Source: Xestospongia bergquistia (Eukaryota > Porifera > Demospongiae > Haplosclerida > Petrosiidae). From it: DNA of 64,000 nucleotides. The translations under genes were made by a program, and so were the position numbers. Shown here piece after piece: positions 1 through 21,009 of this stretch; the stretch's first letter is position 1; each line of letters starts with the position of its first letter. The DNA lies in the NCBI GenBank assembly GCA_963965975.1, contig OZ014411.1:10045501-10109500 (forward strand), written 5' to 3'. The notes beneath the pieces are model-generated. The model searched no databases and had not been told where the DNA came from. It saw only the letters and a program-made list of their open reading frames with translations.

Positions 1-2536
<2,536 letters not shown>

Positions 2537-2653
2537 TACGTTTACAGCTTACAATTGGAGGCCACAACAGACTCAGCGGTTAGAAAACTGGAATACACGG
2601 GGTTAATAAATAGAAGCACCTAGCAACAATTAATTAACCCCTTAACAACATAC

Positions 2654-3234
2654 CAGTGGCAGTGTGGTACAATTAGTGCTAAATTTAGCACATGAGCAAG
2701 ACTTTTAACATCAATTTAGCACTAGAAATTATTTAGCACTTTTTAAAGCATATTTTTAAAAAAATGTTTAGAACTTTTTTAGCACTATGTCTAAAATATG
2801 TCCAACTGTGCAATTGAGTAATTATATTCATGGTATTATATACTGCAATACAGCAATGATAATATTCATCCATACTAAACAACTTTAAGTCTCTAAGTCC
2901 AGCTGCAAACTTCAGTGACATCAGTATGCAAGTTCATGCTGAAAGGCTATTCTCAGCTGTTACGCTCATCAAGAGCAAGTCACGAAATCATCTAAATACG
3001 GACACAGTCACTGATCTTTTGCTGACAAAGGAGGGTGTGAAAGACTTATCTCCTACAGACGATTGTACAAAACTTTGCCCTCCATGATTGAACTAATGAG
3101 CTCACAGAACCTATACAACTAAGTAAACTTGATTAGTATTATTTCTGGAAAAAAAATTCATTTTAGCATTTTGGGTGGGGTACTTAGCATTTTTTTGAAT
3201 GACTATCTAGCATAATTTTGATCACACCATCTGG
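2654..3234 (+). mobile_element. Small non-autonomous hAT transposon with 8-bp TSD
   Basis: The interval starts CAGTGGCAGTGTGG and ends with the imperfect inverse (ACACCATCTGG). It is flanked by the identical 8-mer CAACATAC at 2646-2653 and 3235-3242, the target-site length made by hAT transposases. Inside, 2926-3087 reads as the C-terminal hAT dimerisation region (see the separate entry). The element is about 580 bp, far too short to encode a whole transposase, so it is an internally deleted derivative. It lies between the start of WDR5 and the 3' end of the AMPK gene. Confidence 0.75.
2926..3087 (+). pseudogene. hAT transposase C-terminal dimerisation fragment
   Basis: An open frame of 53 codons followed by TGA contains VHAERLFSAVTLIKSKSRNHL and then TDTVTDLLLTK. 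This is the conserved alpha-helical block of the hAT family C-terminal dimerisation domain (pattern xERxFS, then K.R..L....LL). The frame extends a few codons upstream without a convincing start. No BED finger or RNase-H-like DDE core is present, so this is a remnant that cannot act as a transposase. Confidence 0.7.
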
Positions 3235-3354
3235 CAACATACTAACAAGTAATGAATATTATTGATATAATAATCATAATATGTGAAGTAAAACAAATTT
3301 CATTATGAAACTAATGAGACTACATAATAATCGGTTTCCAAAAAGTGAAGATAT

Positions 3355-8983
<5,629 letters not shown>

Positions 8984-9082
8984 AGCTTAGCTATTAATTT
9001 TTTTAAAGTCCAATAGTTCAATATAGGTGTGGCAGTTACGAATGTAATTACCTTCATCTTAATGATATAATGTACACGTGGA
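8984..9082. promoter_or_regulatory. Shared bidirectional promoter of AMPK alpha and POLH
   Basis: Only 99 bp separate the two divergent start codons, so 5' UTRs and core promoter of both genes must fit here unless an upstream non-coding exon exists. No TATA box is positioned convincingly for either gene. The interval contains CACGTGGAATGG just before the POLH ATG, with an E-box-like CACGTG. Confidence 0.6.
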
Positions 9083-12000
9083 ATGGCGGCTGGATCGATT
9101 GGTAGACATTCAACTAGACAAGTGATTGTCTTGATTGATATGGATTGTTTCTATGTGCAAGTCGAGAAAAGACTTCATCCAGAATTGGTGGGTCAACCTT
9201 GTGCTATTGTACAATATAATCAATGGCGTGGAGGGAGGTTAGTGAATTTATGAGTGAAGTCTTTCATGTACAAATACAAGACCTGTATGTATTTTTTAAT
9301 TAACAGTGTAAATAAAGAGATTGGAAGCTCATTTGGATTTGTAAATAATATACAGCCATTAATAGAATTATTATTGTTCATGTAATTGTAATTTGGACTA
9401 GTGATATAAAGGCCTACCAACTTTGAATGTGGTTAGTTTTGTGAACCAGACCTAACCCCTATGACTAAACAAATGATAGGGAATGGCTGTCACAACTACC
9501 ATAGCAAGTCTATACCTGCTGTAAAATGACATATGAAAACCGTGTGATTAACACTTTATATATGAGAATAGTATCATGTAATTAAGTGCATGTTAATATG
9601 GTAAATGTTTTTATATGTCAAACAAGTTTGTCTTGTCTTTCAATAGAAGATTTATAGATAGCAAAAGTCAAATTTTATATTTGACTAGAATAAATAAAAA
9701 TATAGAGACAGCTATAGTCAACAACTTGGGAATGTTTGCTTCACTTCCGTGTGAGTATCATTAACTATTATAGTGGTTAGTAGTTATTAGGTCCATATGC
9801 ATACGAGGTCATATTCCAAGAAACATGCTCATCTTAAGTACTCGTGAGCAAAGATTAGTAGAGACGTTTCTTCAAGTCTCCACTTTGTGTATATGTTTGT
9901 TAACACTCTAGATGATCTCACAGGAGTAGTATTAAGCTTATAAAAGTGTATTTGTATATTATTTGCCTCTACGTTACAATTATATGATATTTATTGTTTC
10001 TCTTATATCTTTAGTATTATAGCAGTTGACTATGAAGCTAGAAAATATGGTGTTAGTAGAACGTTAAAAGGTGATGAAGCCAAGGAAAAATGTCCCAATA
10101 TACAACTGGCTAGGGTTCCTGAGAAACGTGGTAAAGCCGATCTAACAAACTATCGTAAAGCAAGTGCTGAAGTCATGAAAGTGATGTCTCAGTTTACATC
10201 AGTTATTGAGAAAGCTAGTATCGATGAAGCTTACTTAGATTTAACAGATCGTGTGAAAGACTATATTGATAAAATGACTAACAGAGAAATAGTTTTGACT
10301 GATCTTCCATCAACTCATGTAGCTGGATATGATTTGTCTATTACTGAACCTGATAGTCTTATATGTAGTGATGATGAAGGTGATAATAATGATGATAATC
10401 TAATAGAGAAAGAACATTCATTTCAAGTGTCATCTGATTTTCCTGAATTGTGTCAATGTGATGTTAATGATGTGTCAAGATCTAATCATCTACTACTACA
10501 TTGTGATGGACTTCAGTCTGATGGTAAGTATGATTTTAATTCTAATCATAATAAGTGAAATGTTACCTTTAAATTTTTCCTTATCATGAGTTAAAAAACA
10601 GACAAGAATCTAGAAGTTTTCTGCTCTGTAATTGTACATATCAATTAGACACATCAATAGAAGTATTTGTATTTGTATTTCAAATACAATGTTGTAAACA
10701 ATATTTGATCCCTCATGTATATATGATCTTGGAGAGTGTATTAGATGTATATGATCAAAGCTTTTAGGTTTTTATAAGTCAATAAAATGCCTTTTCATCT
10801 TCACTGTGACTTTGACAACTCAAATTTAGGAAAGTATAGACTTTATAAAAGAAACATTACATCAATACAATCATAGAATGATTTATTAGTTATAATCTCC
10901 TTGTTATTTTAGATACTGATAATGTGACTAACAATGAACAAGATAATTTAGTTAGTGAAGCAGAGAAGGAAAGAATAAAAGAAAAACATCGACAGGAGAA
11001 CATCATTAAATGGCTAAAAGAGGAGGGTACTTCAAGTGAAAAAATGTTAGCTGTTGGTGCTATACTGACTAATACAATACGACAAGCTATCTTTGATCAA
11101 CTTGGATTCACATGTTCAGGAGGAATATCTTATAATAAGGTCAATGGTACCTTTATTCATATGTATTAGTTTATTGTCATGTATAAAGATAATATATTGT
11201 ATGTAGTATAAGCCTAAAGTACAAAGTGTTATCATTGGGCTTGTCACTTTTACAGGTACTGGCAAAGTTAGCAGCTGGTATGAATAAACCAAATCAACAA
11301 ACAATTTTTCCTATGTCACAATTGACTTCAGTGTTTCTTCGGACTCCTTTCAAAAAAGTGTAAGGCACTTTCATGATTTGTCTATAATGATAGTTGGGTT
11401 TTTTTTTGTAACAGGCGACATTTAGGTGGTAAGATGGGTCAACATGTTCAGACTCATTTAGGAATTAAATTTGTTGGTGAACTACAACATTATCCTTTGA
11501 AGACTCTTCAAAACAAGTTTGGATTAAAAACTGGGTATGGTAATTGAAAACAGTTATACATATACATTTGTAGTGTGTTGGTGTTTTCTTGCTTCATATC
11601 AATTAAACTCTTTTTCATGTCTATCATCATACAACTCTTAGTTAGGGTCATTGAATGGTGGATGTATATGTATGGACCTTAACTTAGTTTAATTGGTCCC
11701 TTAGTCTCAACCCTTACTGTTTCATTATAGTCATTATTAAAGTGATCTTATAATTTTGTTGTTTTGTATGCAATTTTTAGTGCAATCTTATTTTCAATTA
11801 GAACATGGTTGTATGATATTAGTCGTGGTAAATGTGATGAACAAGTCCAAAATCGTACTATTGTTAAGTCAATTGGTTGTGGGAAAAATTTTGTTGGACC
11901 AAACAAGTTAAAGACTGTTGAGGAAGTAAGTTATTGTTATTATTATTAATGATTGTTTGTAAACAACTTTTATAGGTACATCATTGGCTGGAACAGTTAA

Positions 12001-13716
12001 GTGAAGAGTTGGTGGAGAGACTAGAACAAGATTTGATGGAGGTAGAATATACTTCACACAACACAGAACTTAGTACTTTTAATTGAGTCATATTTACTAC
12101 AACTAATGCCTTCAATGAATATTGCCCTACAAAATTATTATGAATGATTTTGTATATGTATTAAGAATTAAAGTATACTCATGTTTACATTGTCACTTTA
12201 TTAATACAAAGTTGATGTGAATAGACATTAGGCTCCCACTCTTTATTTTGTGGTCAAATGTTAAGCACTTATGTTTCTATTTCTTTATTATAGAACTCAA
12301 GAAGAGCACAATCAGTCACAGTTCATTTTTTGCCTGAGGGAGCTCCTTCATCTTTAGCTCGATCATTTTCAATATTATCATACGACTTGAATTCCATTGT
12401 TGCTGGCTCTTGGACTGCTATGAATAAAGGGCACACAACTGGTACAAAAATGGATGGCAGTACACCATTGAAATGGTAATAACACTAAATCTTAAATTAT
12501 TGTTAGTGTAAATTTACTACTCTATATAGGGGTAGGAAAGGGGGGCAAGGTGGGGGGGGGGGGGGGGGGGAGGGCTGAAACCCCCCCTGATTTGCACTCA
12601 AGACTGTACACAATAACCTCTTGACTGAAGTGGTTATTGTGTCAATTTGTCTACATTAACAATTAATAGAATGCAACGCACTTTTTCAACCTTATGCCGA
12701 CTAAAAAATTACCTACAAAGTACTATGACTCAAGAACGACTAAACTATGACATGCTGTTACATATACATAAGGACCATACTGATAACATAAACTTATTAG
12801 AAATAGCTAAAGAGTTTGTTTCCTTTAATGACAGATGAATTAATTTTTTTGGTCATTTTTGATGTTTAATAATATAACGCAACTAAATATGAGGTCAGCC
12901 CCCCCTTCAACTTAAACCTTAAACTTCATTCGTACCCCTTTACAGTACTTTGTATGCCAGGCAATTGTGTTAACTATCTATTATATGTTCACTTACATTG
13001 TTATATGAGACAAACTAGCCGTATCATGTAATATTACCAAAGACTAAATCATTATGTTCTCCTTTAGTATGACTTAACAAAACATAAACAATTCTCTCAA
13101 CTGATTATATGTTCATATTTACAATTTATTTTTTTATAGGACTACTGGTATTCTTAATATTAATATACATGCTAGTAAATTTATCTCTTGTTCAAATGGA
13201 CAGACAAAGTCATTATTATCATTTGTATCATCTAAACCTCCTACAAACAAAGACTCTGAAAATAGTGACGTTAATAGAACAACTATATCTTGTGTGGAAA
13301 ATGAACAATCAGGTGGTTCTAATGATCCTTTGCCTTATAAATCTCAAGTTAAGGCAGTTTCGTCTTTATGTTCTCACACTAATAGTATAATGCAAATGTC
13401 ATCATCAAATAAAAGGAGAGAGAAAAATAATCGTCAAATCACAACCTTTTTTACTCCACTTAAGCGAAAACAGGAAGACGCTGGTTGTTTCTTTTCTCCA
13501 CCTTGTAAGAAAAGTGATCAAGATGACTCACTGTATCTTCCTACTATACAAGATGAAGCTATATCTACTTCAATAAGTGGTGAATTAGAAGATGACTTTA
13601 CATTGACTGTTTGTGCTGTATGTGGTGAAGAGATATTGATGTTAGTGTTACAGGAACACATGGATTATCATATAGCAGTAGATTTACAAGAGAGACTGCA
13701 AGCTGATAGTACATAG
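9083..13716 (+). CDS. POLH: DNA polymerase eta (Y-family translesion polymerase)
   Basis: Polymerase eta bypasses UV photoproducts at stalled nuclear forks. Nine exons: 9083-9237, 10015-10523, 10913-11139, 11256-11359, 11415-11534, 11802-11925, 11976-12041, 12294-12475, 13140-13716. Phases match throughout, giving 687 residues (human 713). Metal-binding carboxylates are present in LIDMDCFYVQVE (Asp19, Asp21) and SIDEAYLDL (Asp122, Glu123). Family blocks include VAGYDLS, CSGGISYNKVLAKLAAGMNK, RHLGGKMG, TWLYDISRG, KSIGCGKNF. The C-terminal exon carries a PCNA-interaction-like motif (RQITTFFTP) and a UBZ ubiquitin-binding finger (CAVCGEE then EHMDYHIAVDLQ), as in vertebrate eta. An acidic stretch of about 100 residues (SDDEGDNNDDN region) replaces a shorter linker in the palm. 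An AATAAA at 13829 is a likely polyadenylation signal. Confidence 0.94.
12527..12948. mobile_element. MITE-like insertion with a 19-G run in POLH intron 8
   Basis: The segment starts near TAGGGGTAGGAAAGGGG and ends with CATTCGTACCCCTTTAC, an imperfect inverted pair. It has G-rich sequence at one end (19 consecutive G at 12552-12570) and C-rich tracts near both ends. It is unlike the AT-rich intron around it. No coding potential was recognised and no clear target duplication was found. Confidence 0.45.
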
Positions 13717-13933
13717 CAAGATGATATTAACAACCTTATTAAAAAAATATTATAAGATCTGATGTTATTTTTACTTGCATCTAAAAGAGAATAGAAATGG
13801 GTGTGGTCAAAAAATTCAATATTGTCAAAATAAATTAATATTATTACAGCAAAAATTTATAAAAAGTTTTCTAGAAAATAAATGAAGTGAAATGGTTGCT
13901 CTCAAGCATTTCAATAAATAAAGTCAATAATTA

Positions 13934-16900
13934 CTATTTTAAATTATCTTTATTTAGCCAGGACAGCAAGCTCTCACGTACACGCCATTGTTCAATTTTT
14001 TCCAGTGCAGTTACAACAGTCTTCCATGAATATGATGATGACATACTATTCTTCCAACATTCAAAGACACCAATATATAATCCATTTCTTGTTCTCTTAT
14101 AGGTCTCTGTATTAGGAATCTTGCTTAATGTTTCAGGATTTAGACCTAGCTGTATTCCAAACTCAAGCCATAGTTCATCATTTAACTAAAGAACAAAATA
14201 ATTATGAAGTAAAATACATCACAGTATATCAGCATAATTCACCAATATGGCTCCAATCAGCACACTGAGCTTTAAATCCTAAACCCTCTATACAGCAAGC
14301 ATCACACCCTTCATTGCCAGAAAATCAAATTATTTGTATTAGTGTAAAAATAAGGTATTACTTTATTACAGAGTATTCCATTAATTTATTTAAAACTAAG
14401 ATTCTTCTCTACTTTGAAGTTTCAGGTGTTATAAAACTTAACACATTAAGGCTAATATTGGACTTTGGAAGGAATTGCTCCAGTGTGGCCAGCTATTATC
14501 ATAATTTCACTTCCTAACCATAATCACAACTGAAATAACTGATTTTTTCTTCCTATATATGAGAAAATATATTACTATGGTATTACAGACAGTACATTAG
14601 TTGACGATAACTATTGGTTTATGATCCTGCTGTGTATGAATCTTAAAAAAAATATTACTTTCAACTACTATTCATGCAACAATACAATACAGCAATTACA
14701 GGCAAAGCCATAGGATCACTTAGACACACAAGGATATCAGTCTTTATCAACAGTTATGTTAATGTACCTTCATGGCCACCTGTGTCATCAAATCTGGTAG
14801 TTCTGGATTGGTTGTACTTGAGCCATCTACAAAAAAGAGAAAGAATGAAGTCTATAAGTATCTTAGTGTTGTAAGTTAACATGATTAATCTTCAGAGCAC
14901 AGAACCACGGTGTGACATTTTATGATATCATAGTTACTGCTATACTATGATTTAACAATAGTCTATTGACAGAGCTATAAATTTGAATATTACTAATAAT
15001 TGTCTGAATTGTCTATATTAAAACAGAAAACTAGTATAGTATAGTATAGTAGTAGAAAACTATTATATAATGTTGTTCTTGTATAATAACAAAGATGTAT
15101 AAAACAAAATGAAGGCAACAAAAGTGAACAGTGGAACTCACCTGAATTAAATATCCAAGGCAGTCTTCTATGTTTTGCTTCATCGTTAATGTCTTCCTTA
15201 GTTTTTCTTGGGTCTTTAGTACAGGACACATACAATCCATTAGCAGATAATTTATCAACACGAGCAGGATGTATGGGTTCAAGGCATAATTGACACTGAA
15301 ACCCAAAATGAAAGTCAATGTCATTGTATGGTAGAACTGATGAAATGCTATAAATAGTTTGCTTGATTACTTTCTGTATATTAAAGGCTTCTCTAGGAGA
15401 GACACCTGAATAACATACTTGTAACCAATGAAAGGAGTCAATAAGTAGAACACATCCACCATTTGAATACGACAGTGTTATAGCATCACGATATTGTTGT
15501 AGATCTGTTGCCAATGTGAAATAGGCTCTTTCTTTACTTAGTAAACGAACTACTAATGCTGTAAAGACACCATGAAGAACAATACCATGTTTTGGCAATA
15601 AGAAAAGTGAATCAAAAGTTACAGTAAACTCTGATTTTAAGTTGGTTAGTGAAGAACATCTTGATAGAGCACTTGGTAAAAAACATTCAATACTGTTGAC
15701 TGGTGCAATTACAAATAAATCAATGAGTAGCTTCGTTAACTCCTTAAAAGAGAATTCTTGAATAAATTGATGTGAGAAATCACCCAAACATTTTTCAAAA
15801 ACTTCTGTGGTGAATATTCCTTTGTCTTTAAGTTTTCGTTGTGAGCCTGGTGGTAGACCATCTACATCACAGAAGCTAATTTTTAACAGTGAACTCAGCA
15901 TTTCAAATACTAACTGTGGCTCTGTTATAACTACATTAAATTCAGAAAGATAAAGATGTTTATTGACCGAGTCAAGAAAAAGCAAGGCTTGTTCCACATC
16001 TTTAATGTTCATACCTGAATGTTGTCCTACTTCAAAACACTCTGATAATGTTACAATTTTTCGATTGATACTTTTCACGTATTCATTGAGAGCATGTTCG
16101 AAAAAATACCAAGACCATGGCATCTTCACTTCAACAGCCATCTCTGACTCAGCTATTTTTTTCCGAATGATACTTGCCATATCATTTTTGTCATTAATAA
16201 CATTCAATGGAAATATGACCTTGCCTTTCTTCTCATCAAAATCTAGACGAACATCTTGTGAATCTTTAAGCCGTTCTTGCAACTGACTATTGATACACTT
16301 GAGCTTCTTATCTTTAAACCAGGACATCTTATCATAATGAGTCCCTACAATAAAATATAATGGCTTCTTCTTGCTTTCTTCACCATCTTGACGTGGCTGT
16401 AAATGATGAAAAGAACACACAATTCGTGAGACACTCTCTATCATTTCAATGTTGCTCTGTGCCAGTATAGGTAGGTCTATGTCACCTACATTTTGATCAT
16501 CTTGGTAAAATGAAAACTGAGGTTGTTTTTCAAGACCTTCACTAAGATTTGTCACAGCAATTACTACTGTACCAGTTCTAAGGAATATCGGTAGGAGATC
16601 CAAAAACTGTGGTTGTCCGCCACTATCAGTAAAGTAAATAAACTGTTCTACTTGATGACTCTTATGTTCAATGTTTTGTATGGATATTAAATTTTCCATA
16701 TGCTCTGTTGCCTGTAGAGAGCTCTGTTTGGACTTCAAAGACAGTTCACTACTAACACTGGAGCGAGGACTAGTAACAGAGATAGGAGAAGTGGTACGAA
16801 TAGAAGATGCTTGAGTATTATCACTATCAAGTGACAAACTTTTTTTTGGTTGAAAGTGAATAGGTGTAGCAAACCTTTCTCTAGCATGTGGTAATAGAGA

Positions 16901-19900
16901 GGCCTCTGGATCAATATCCATTGATACTGAACGAGCTTTAGATGCCATCATCTCCATCATGTTCTCATGTTCAACGATAACCCAGTCAGTATGGATGGAT
17001 TGAGCTCTTTCACGTTGTAGTACAGATACTTGAATGGGTGGGGAGACTAATGGAGTACTGCATCGTTTATTAGGTAGTGGTTTCTTAAGAAGAAGGTGCT
17101 TGAGACAGGTTTTTCCTACTCCAGGAGGGCCAACACATATTATCCTTAAAATAGAACAGGTAATAAGACCATCTTTCATTACTCTCTGCATTATATCTTT
17201 GTCTATGTCTAAAAAAAAATAAATATCATAAACTCTTTATCTGTTTTCATAATTGTATGAATAATTAATTTATAATTAATAATTTAATAATTAATTGAAT
17301 TTGAATAATTAGAATTTGGAATCTCTGAGAAGTAACATGCTGACACCATTATTGCTGATGACACTTCTTGTTCCAAGCTAAGTACTACAGTGTGGCAATA
17401 ATTGAATTATACTGGGATATAAAGGATAAAAATAGTAACATTGGATAATACAGAGTGTTTACTATAGTATTCAAAATAATATTCATTTTTTTCATAAATA
17501 GATTGTGACAATATTATCTGATGTTACTGTTTTAATCCTTTATACTCTGGTAAAACTCCTGTTCCAAACTAAGGTCTTCAAAGTGCATGCTAACTGCTAA
17601 GGAGGCATTTATTATAATGACTATTATCATATTCATAAAAGCAATTGATAAAGGGACATATGATGTATATTGTGGTCTATAGTCCATTTGCTGAATGGGT
17701 TTTAACAAATGGAAATGAAACTCATTAAATGTAGCCATTTTGTATAGAAAAAACAAAAATTGACATTTTGTTAACGCTAGTGGAATCTATAAACTATTAA
17801 TATTTTTAGTCTACCTTTCTTAGGTTCATTAAGACAGTCTATATTCATCCATCCACATAATGTTCCATCAATTGTTATGACCCATACATTGACTTGTTTG
17901 GGTAACTTTTTAATTCCTTTAATGTGATTTACTGTGGAACATGAGAAAATAACATGAAAAATCTATTCTATATTTAAGTAATAATATCATCATTTTGTAT
18001 TCACCATTATAACAACCATAATGTGTCTATTGTATGTCACAATAATATGTAGTTTACTTTCTATTAAGAATGTATGTATGTATGTTTATTATTTTTCTGC
18101 CTGTGCATACTAGGCAGTCATAACATTGTTTTGGGCCATATGTTAACTATGTATATATAATGGAATGTTTCTTTTCATCGTTTTATTGTATTGTTGCATG
18201 TGACTTTCAAGAACAATGAATGAAATTAATGTGTATTATTAACTGTCAATGCACATAGCAACCAATATCATTATTTTTACTATGAGTGCTTTGAATTGAG
18301 AGTGAATCATCAAAACTTTTGGGTTTTGTTACTTAAGAAAATGTCTCTAAACAATACTGCTAACTCTCCAGTCTTTAAAATTCAGCGATAATCCAGTCCC
18401 TTACAGCAATGGCAATACCGTCAAAACTATCTTAGTAAGATCAATACAATTATATTCTTGTTTTAATGTTCTTAGAATACATTTAAGTTTGAAGATTAGA
18501 GAACTGATTGAAACTATAGAGCTGAGAAGCAAACTACTATGCTAGAACTACAAAGCATTTCAATCACACTTATCAATGTAGCACTACACCCACTAATAGG
18601 ATGTTTGTGGGTTAAAGTCAATTTCATAAAACATTTTCATAACATACTTAACATGTGGTCCACAACAAGAACTATCTAGTATGTTTTATATAGCAGGTAA
18701 TATACCATTCAATATTACCACTAAATATAAAAGACTTAATTACTAGTTGGAATAGTTAAAATGCTTTGCAATAGTATTATAAAAATATGCACACAAGTAT
18801 AACACTTGGCATAAAGTAATCCAATACTAATCTTTCAATATCACTAAGTATGGTAACAATAACAAACATATCTTAGCAACAACAAGGAAAGTATGTCATA
18901 ATACTTACATTGAACTGCAGTTCCCATGGTAACATGTACATTCTTTGGATAAAGTTGACAGCTTTTTGAACATATAAAGACTTTGTAGCAATACTCTGAG
19001 GAAAGATAAAGATGATATAATTATATATAAACACTTTGTAATGTTAATAGTTTGCATTGTTCTTTCTAAACTAATTATAATAACTTACAATTCTAGTAGA
19101 TTACATTGATAACTTTTATTTTCAAATATAGAGGATGTTATGATTATCTATATATATATATGTTACTAATTTTGAGTTTTTCGATATTTAAACTTTATTC
19201 AATCTAGCAATTTTTTTTTATCATTTTAATCTAGTGTTGAGACATTGACAACCAATGAAATGAGTACTAAGACAAAAGCTGTGATTATGTTATAAAGTCA
19301 CTGATTTGCTACTGTTCTCAGCATTTTCCAAAATGAATATAGGGTAATTTTTACTATTTATTAAATAAATTCAATAGAAATATGTTTATATTTTGTTATT
19401 TGATTGTTTACTTCTTATATTGTGTGAAATAATAACAAGAATATTATCAGCTGTTACTTAGAATACCCAATAATTTGAGTATATGTATACAATTGCTCAG
19501 ACACTCAAGCAAGATATCCTAGGACACTCACATTATTAACTATTAAGATCTAGCAGTGTTTTTAACTACAAATGGCATCATCTGTATTAAGCCACACCCA
19601 CCATTGTTGTGATTATAATAAGTGGGAAATACTTAGAAATACAATGTATTAACACAATTGTTATTGAATACTACTACTAGCAACACTTATCACTCCCTAA
19701 TATTAAGTTATTATACTGTCATTGTCATTTGGTCAGGTACACTTTCATAATACATATTTATATGACTTACCAGACAATGATAAACGTACTCTTCCAATTC
19801 GACCAGTAAGATTAACAACACCCCACAGCTCATCATATACAGGTGATGATAATTCCTTTCTATCACTTAAGACTCCATCAATAAAAATATATACAAAGTT

Positions 19901-21009
19901 GTTAGCAATACTAAATCCAACAGTTTGTCCTTGTTCAAGATCACTGATATGTGATGTCTCTTGATAAGTCTCTAGGTAAAAATAAGTATCAGCAAAATTG
20001 TAGTCAGATGATGGACTAGGTTGATTTGATGATATACAAATTCTCTAGAGAAGATAGGAAAATTATACATATTAGAGAAATTCAACAGAATGTTGAGAAC
20101 AGATTGTAATACCTCATGGTACTTCAAAGTTTGTCCTATCTTAATAATGCTAACTAGTAATGAAATCATATGTACATTTTATATATAATTTATACTATAA
20201 AATTTCTAAAAAATCAGCAAATTAGATGCTTGTATAGTAATTTCATGAGCAAATTTACAGAGGTAAATTAGAATATCCAAGTAATTAACCTTTAGCAAAA
20301 TTAAAGGGCCTCACCATATCAAAATTGATTGTATATAGTGTTAGGTAGTGATGTTTGTCAAGACAGGAAACTATGTTTTAAGGTGAAATCATACTTCCAA
20401 ACATAACGCTCTGGTCAGTAGACTTTAAAACAATCTCTATAATATGACAAACTCCTAAACTTTATAATAATTATGACAAACTCCTTGTTGTAGGACATTT
20501 ATTTGATTGTCAACTTGATGAATAATTATATTAAAATTACATTGTCATTAACACAACCAAATAATGGTATTTTATGGATAGTAATTTTCTTTGAAGAAAG
20601 AATGCCAATTTTATAAGTTTATGGTATGTACATTTGAGACCCAAACACATTACTATTCCTGTGTCAATAGATAAGGGCATGTACGACCTAATATGCAGTT
20701 ATTGTTGATCTCTCATACTGCATGTACACTTACCAGCGGCTCTACGTTCACGAAATCCACAAAGGGTGGACACTTCTCAACAATTTCCACAAGAAATACA
20801 ATGTCTGAAGATACTGGTTGGGTAGTAGAAATAATACAAGCGTTATCGTTGCGTATAACTTCAATTTTGTTGGTATCTAGTTTGTTGATAACAGCAGAAT
20901 CACTCGAGGAGACAAGAGTAAACGAATCAACCAAGCAAGTAGCCATCACCTCGAGGTTAACATATCCAGGGGTTGGGTCTATGATCGAGTTTCCTTTATA
21001 CTCTATCAT
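13934..21009 (-). CDS. NHR/SPRY-like, Roc-COR GTPase, Death-domain protein
   Basis: Seven exons with matching phases: 21009-20734, 20044-19771, 18995-18909, 17931-17815, 17208-15142, 14826-14768, 14185-13934, giving 1043 residues. Residues 1 to about 185 resemble a neuralized/SPRY-type beta module (QTVGFSIANNFVYIFIDGV, then ELWGVVNLTGRIGRVRL). A Roc GTPase follows: P-loop GPPGVGKT (278-285), a Ser-rich insert, G3 motif DSGGQPQF (446-453), and THYD (541-544) at the G4 position. A COR-like region continues to about 940. The last exon encodes an 83-residue Death domain (LWLEFGIQLGLNPETLSKIP, then SSYSWKTVVTALEKI). Roc-COR proteins are GTP-dependent dimers and Death domains recruit homotypic adaptors, so an innate-immune or cell-death signalling role is inferred. 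No kinase domain or leucine-rich repeats were seen. The orthologue is not identified. Confidence 0.82.

Noticed and set aside
14993-15141. C-terminal extension of the Roc-COR open frame to 14993
   Set aside because: It is read-through into an intron after the donor CAG|GTGAGTT. The next exons (14826-14768, 14185-13934) continue in phase to a Death domain.
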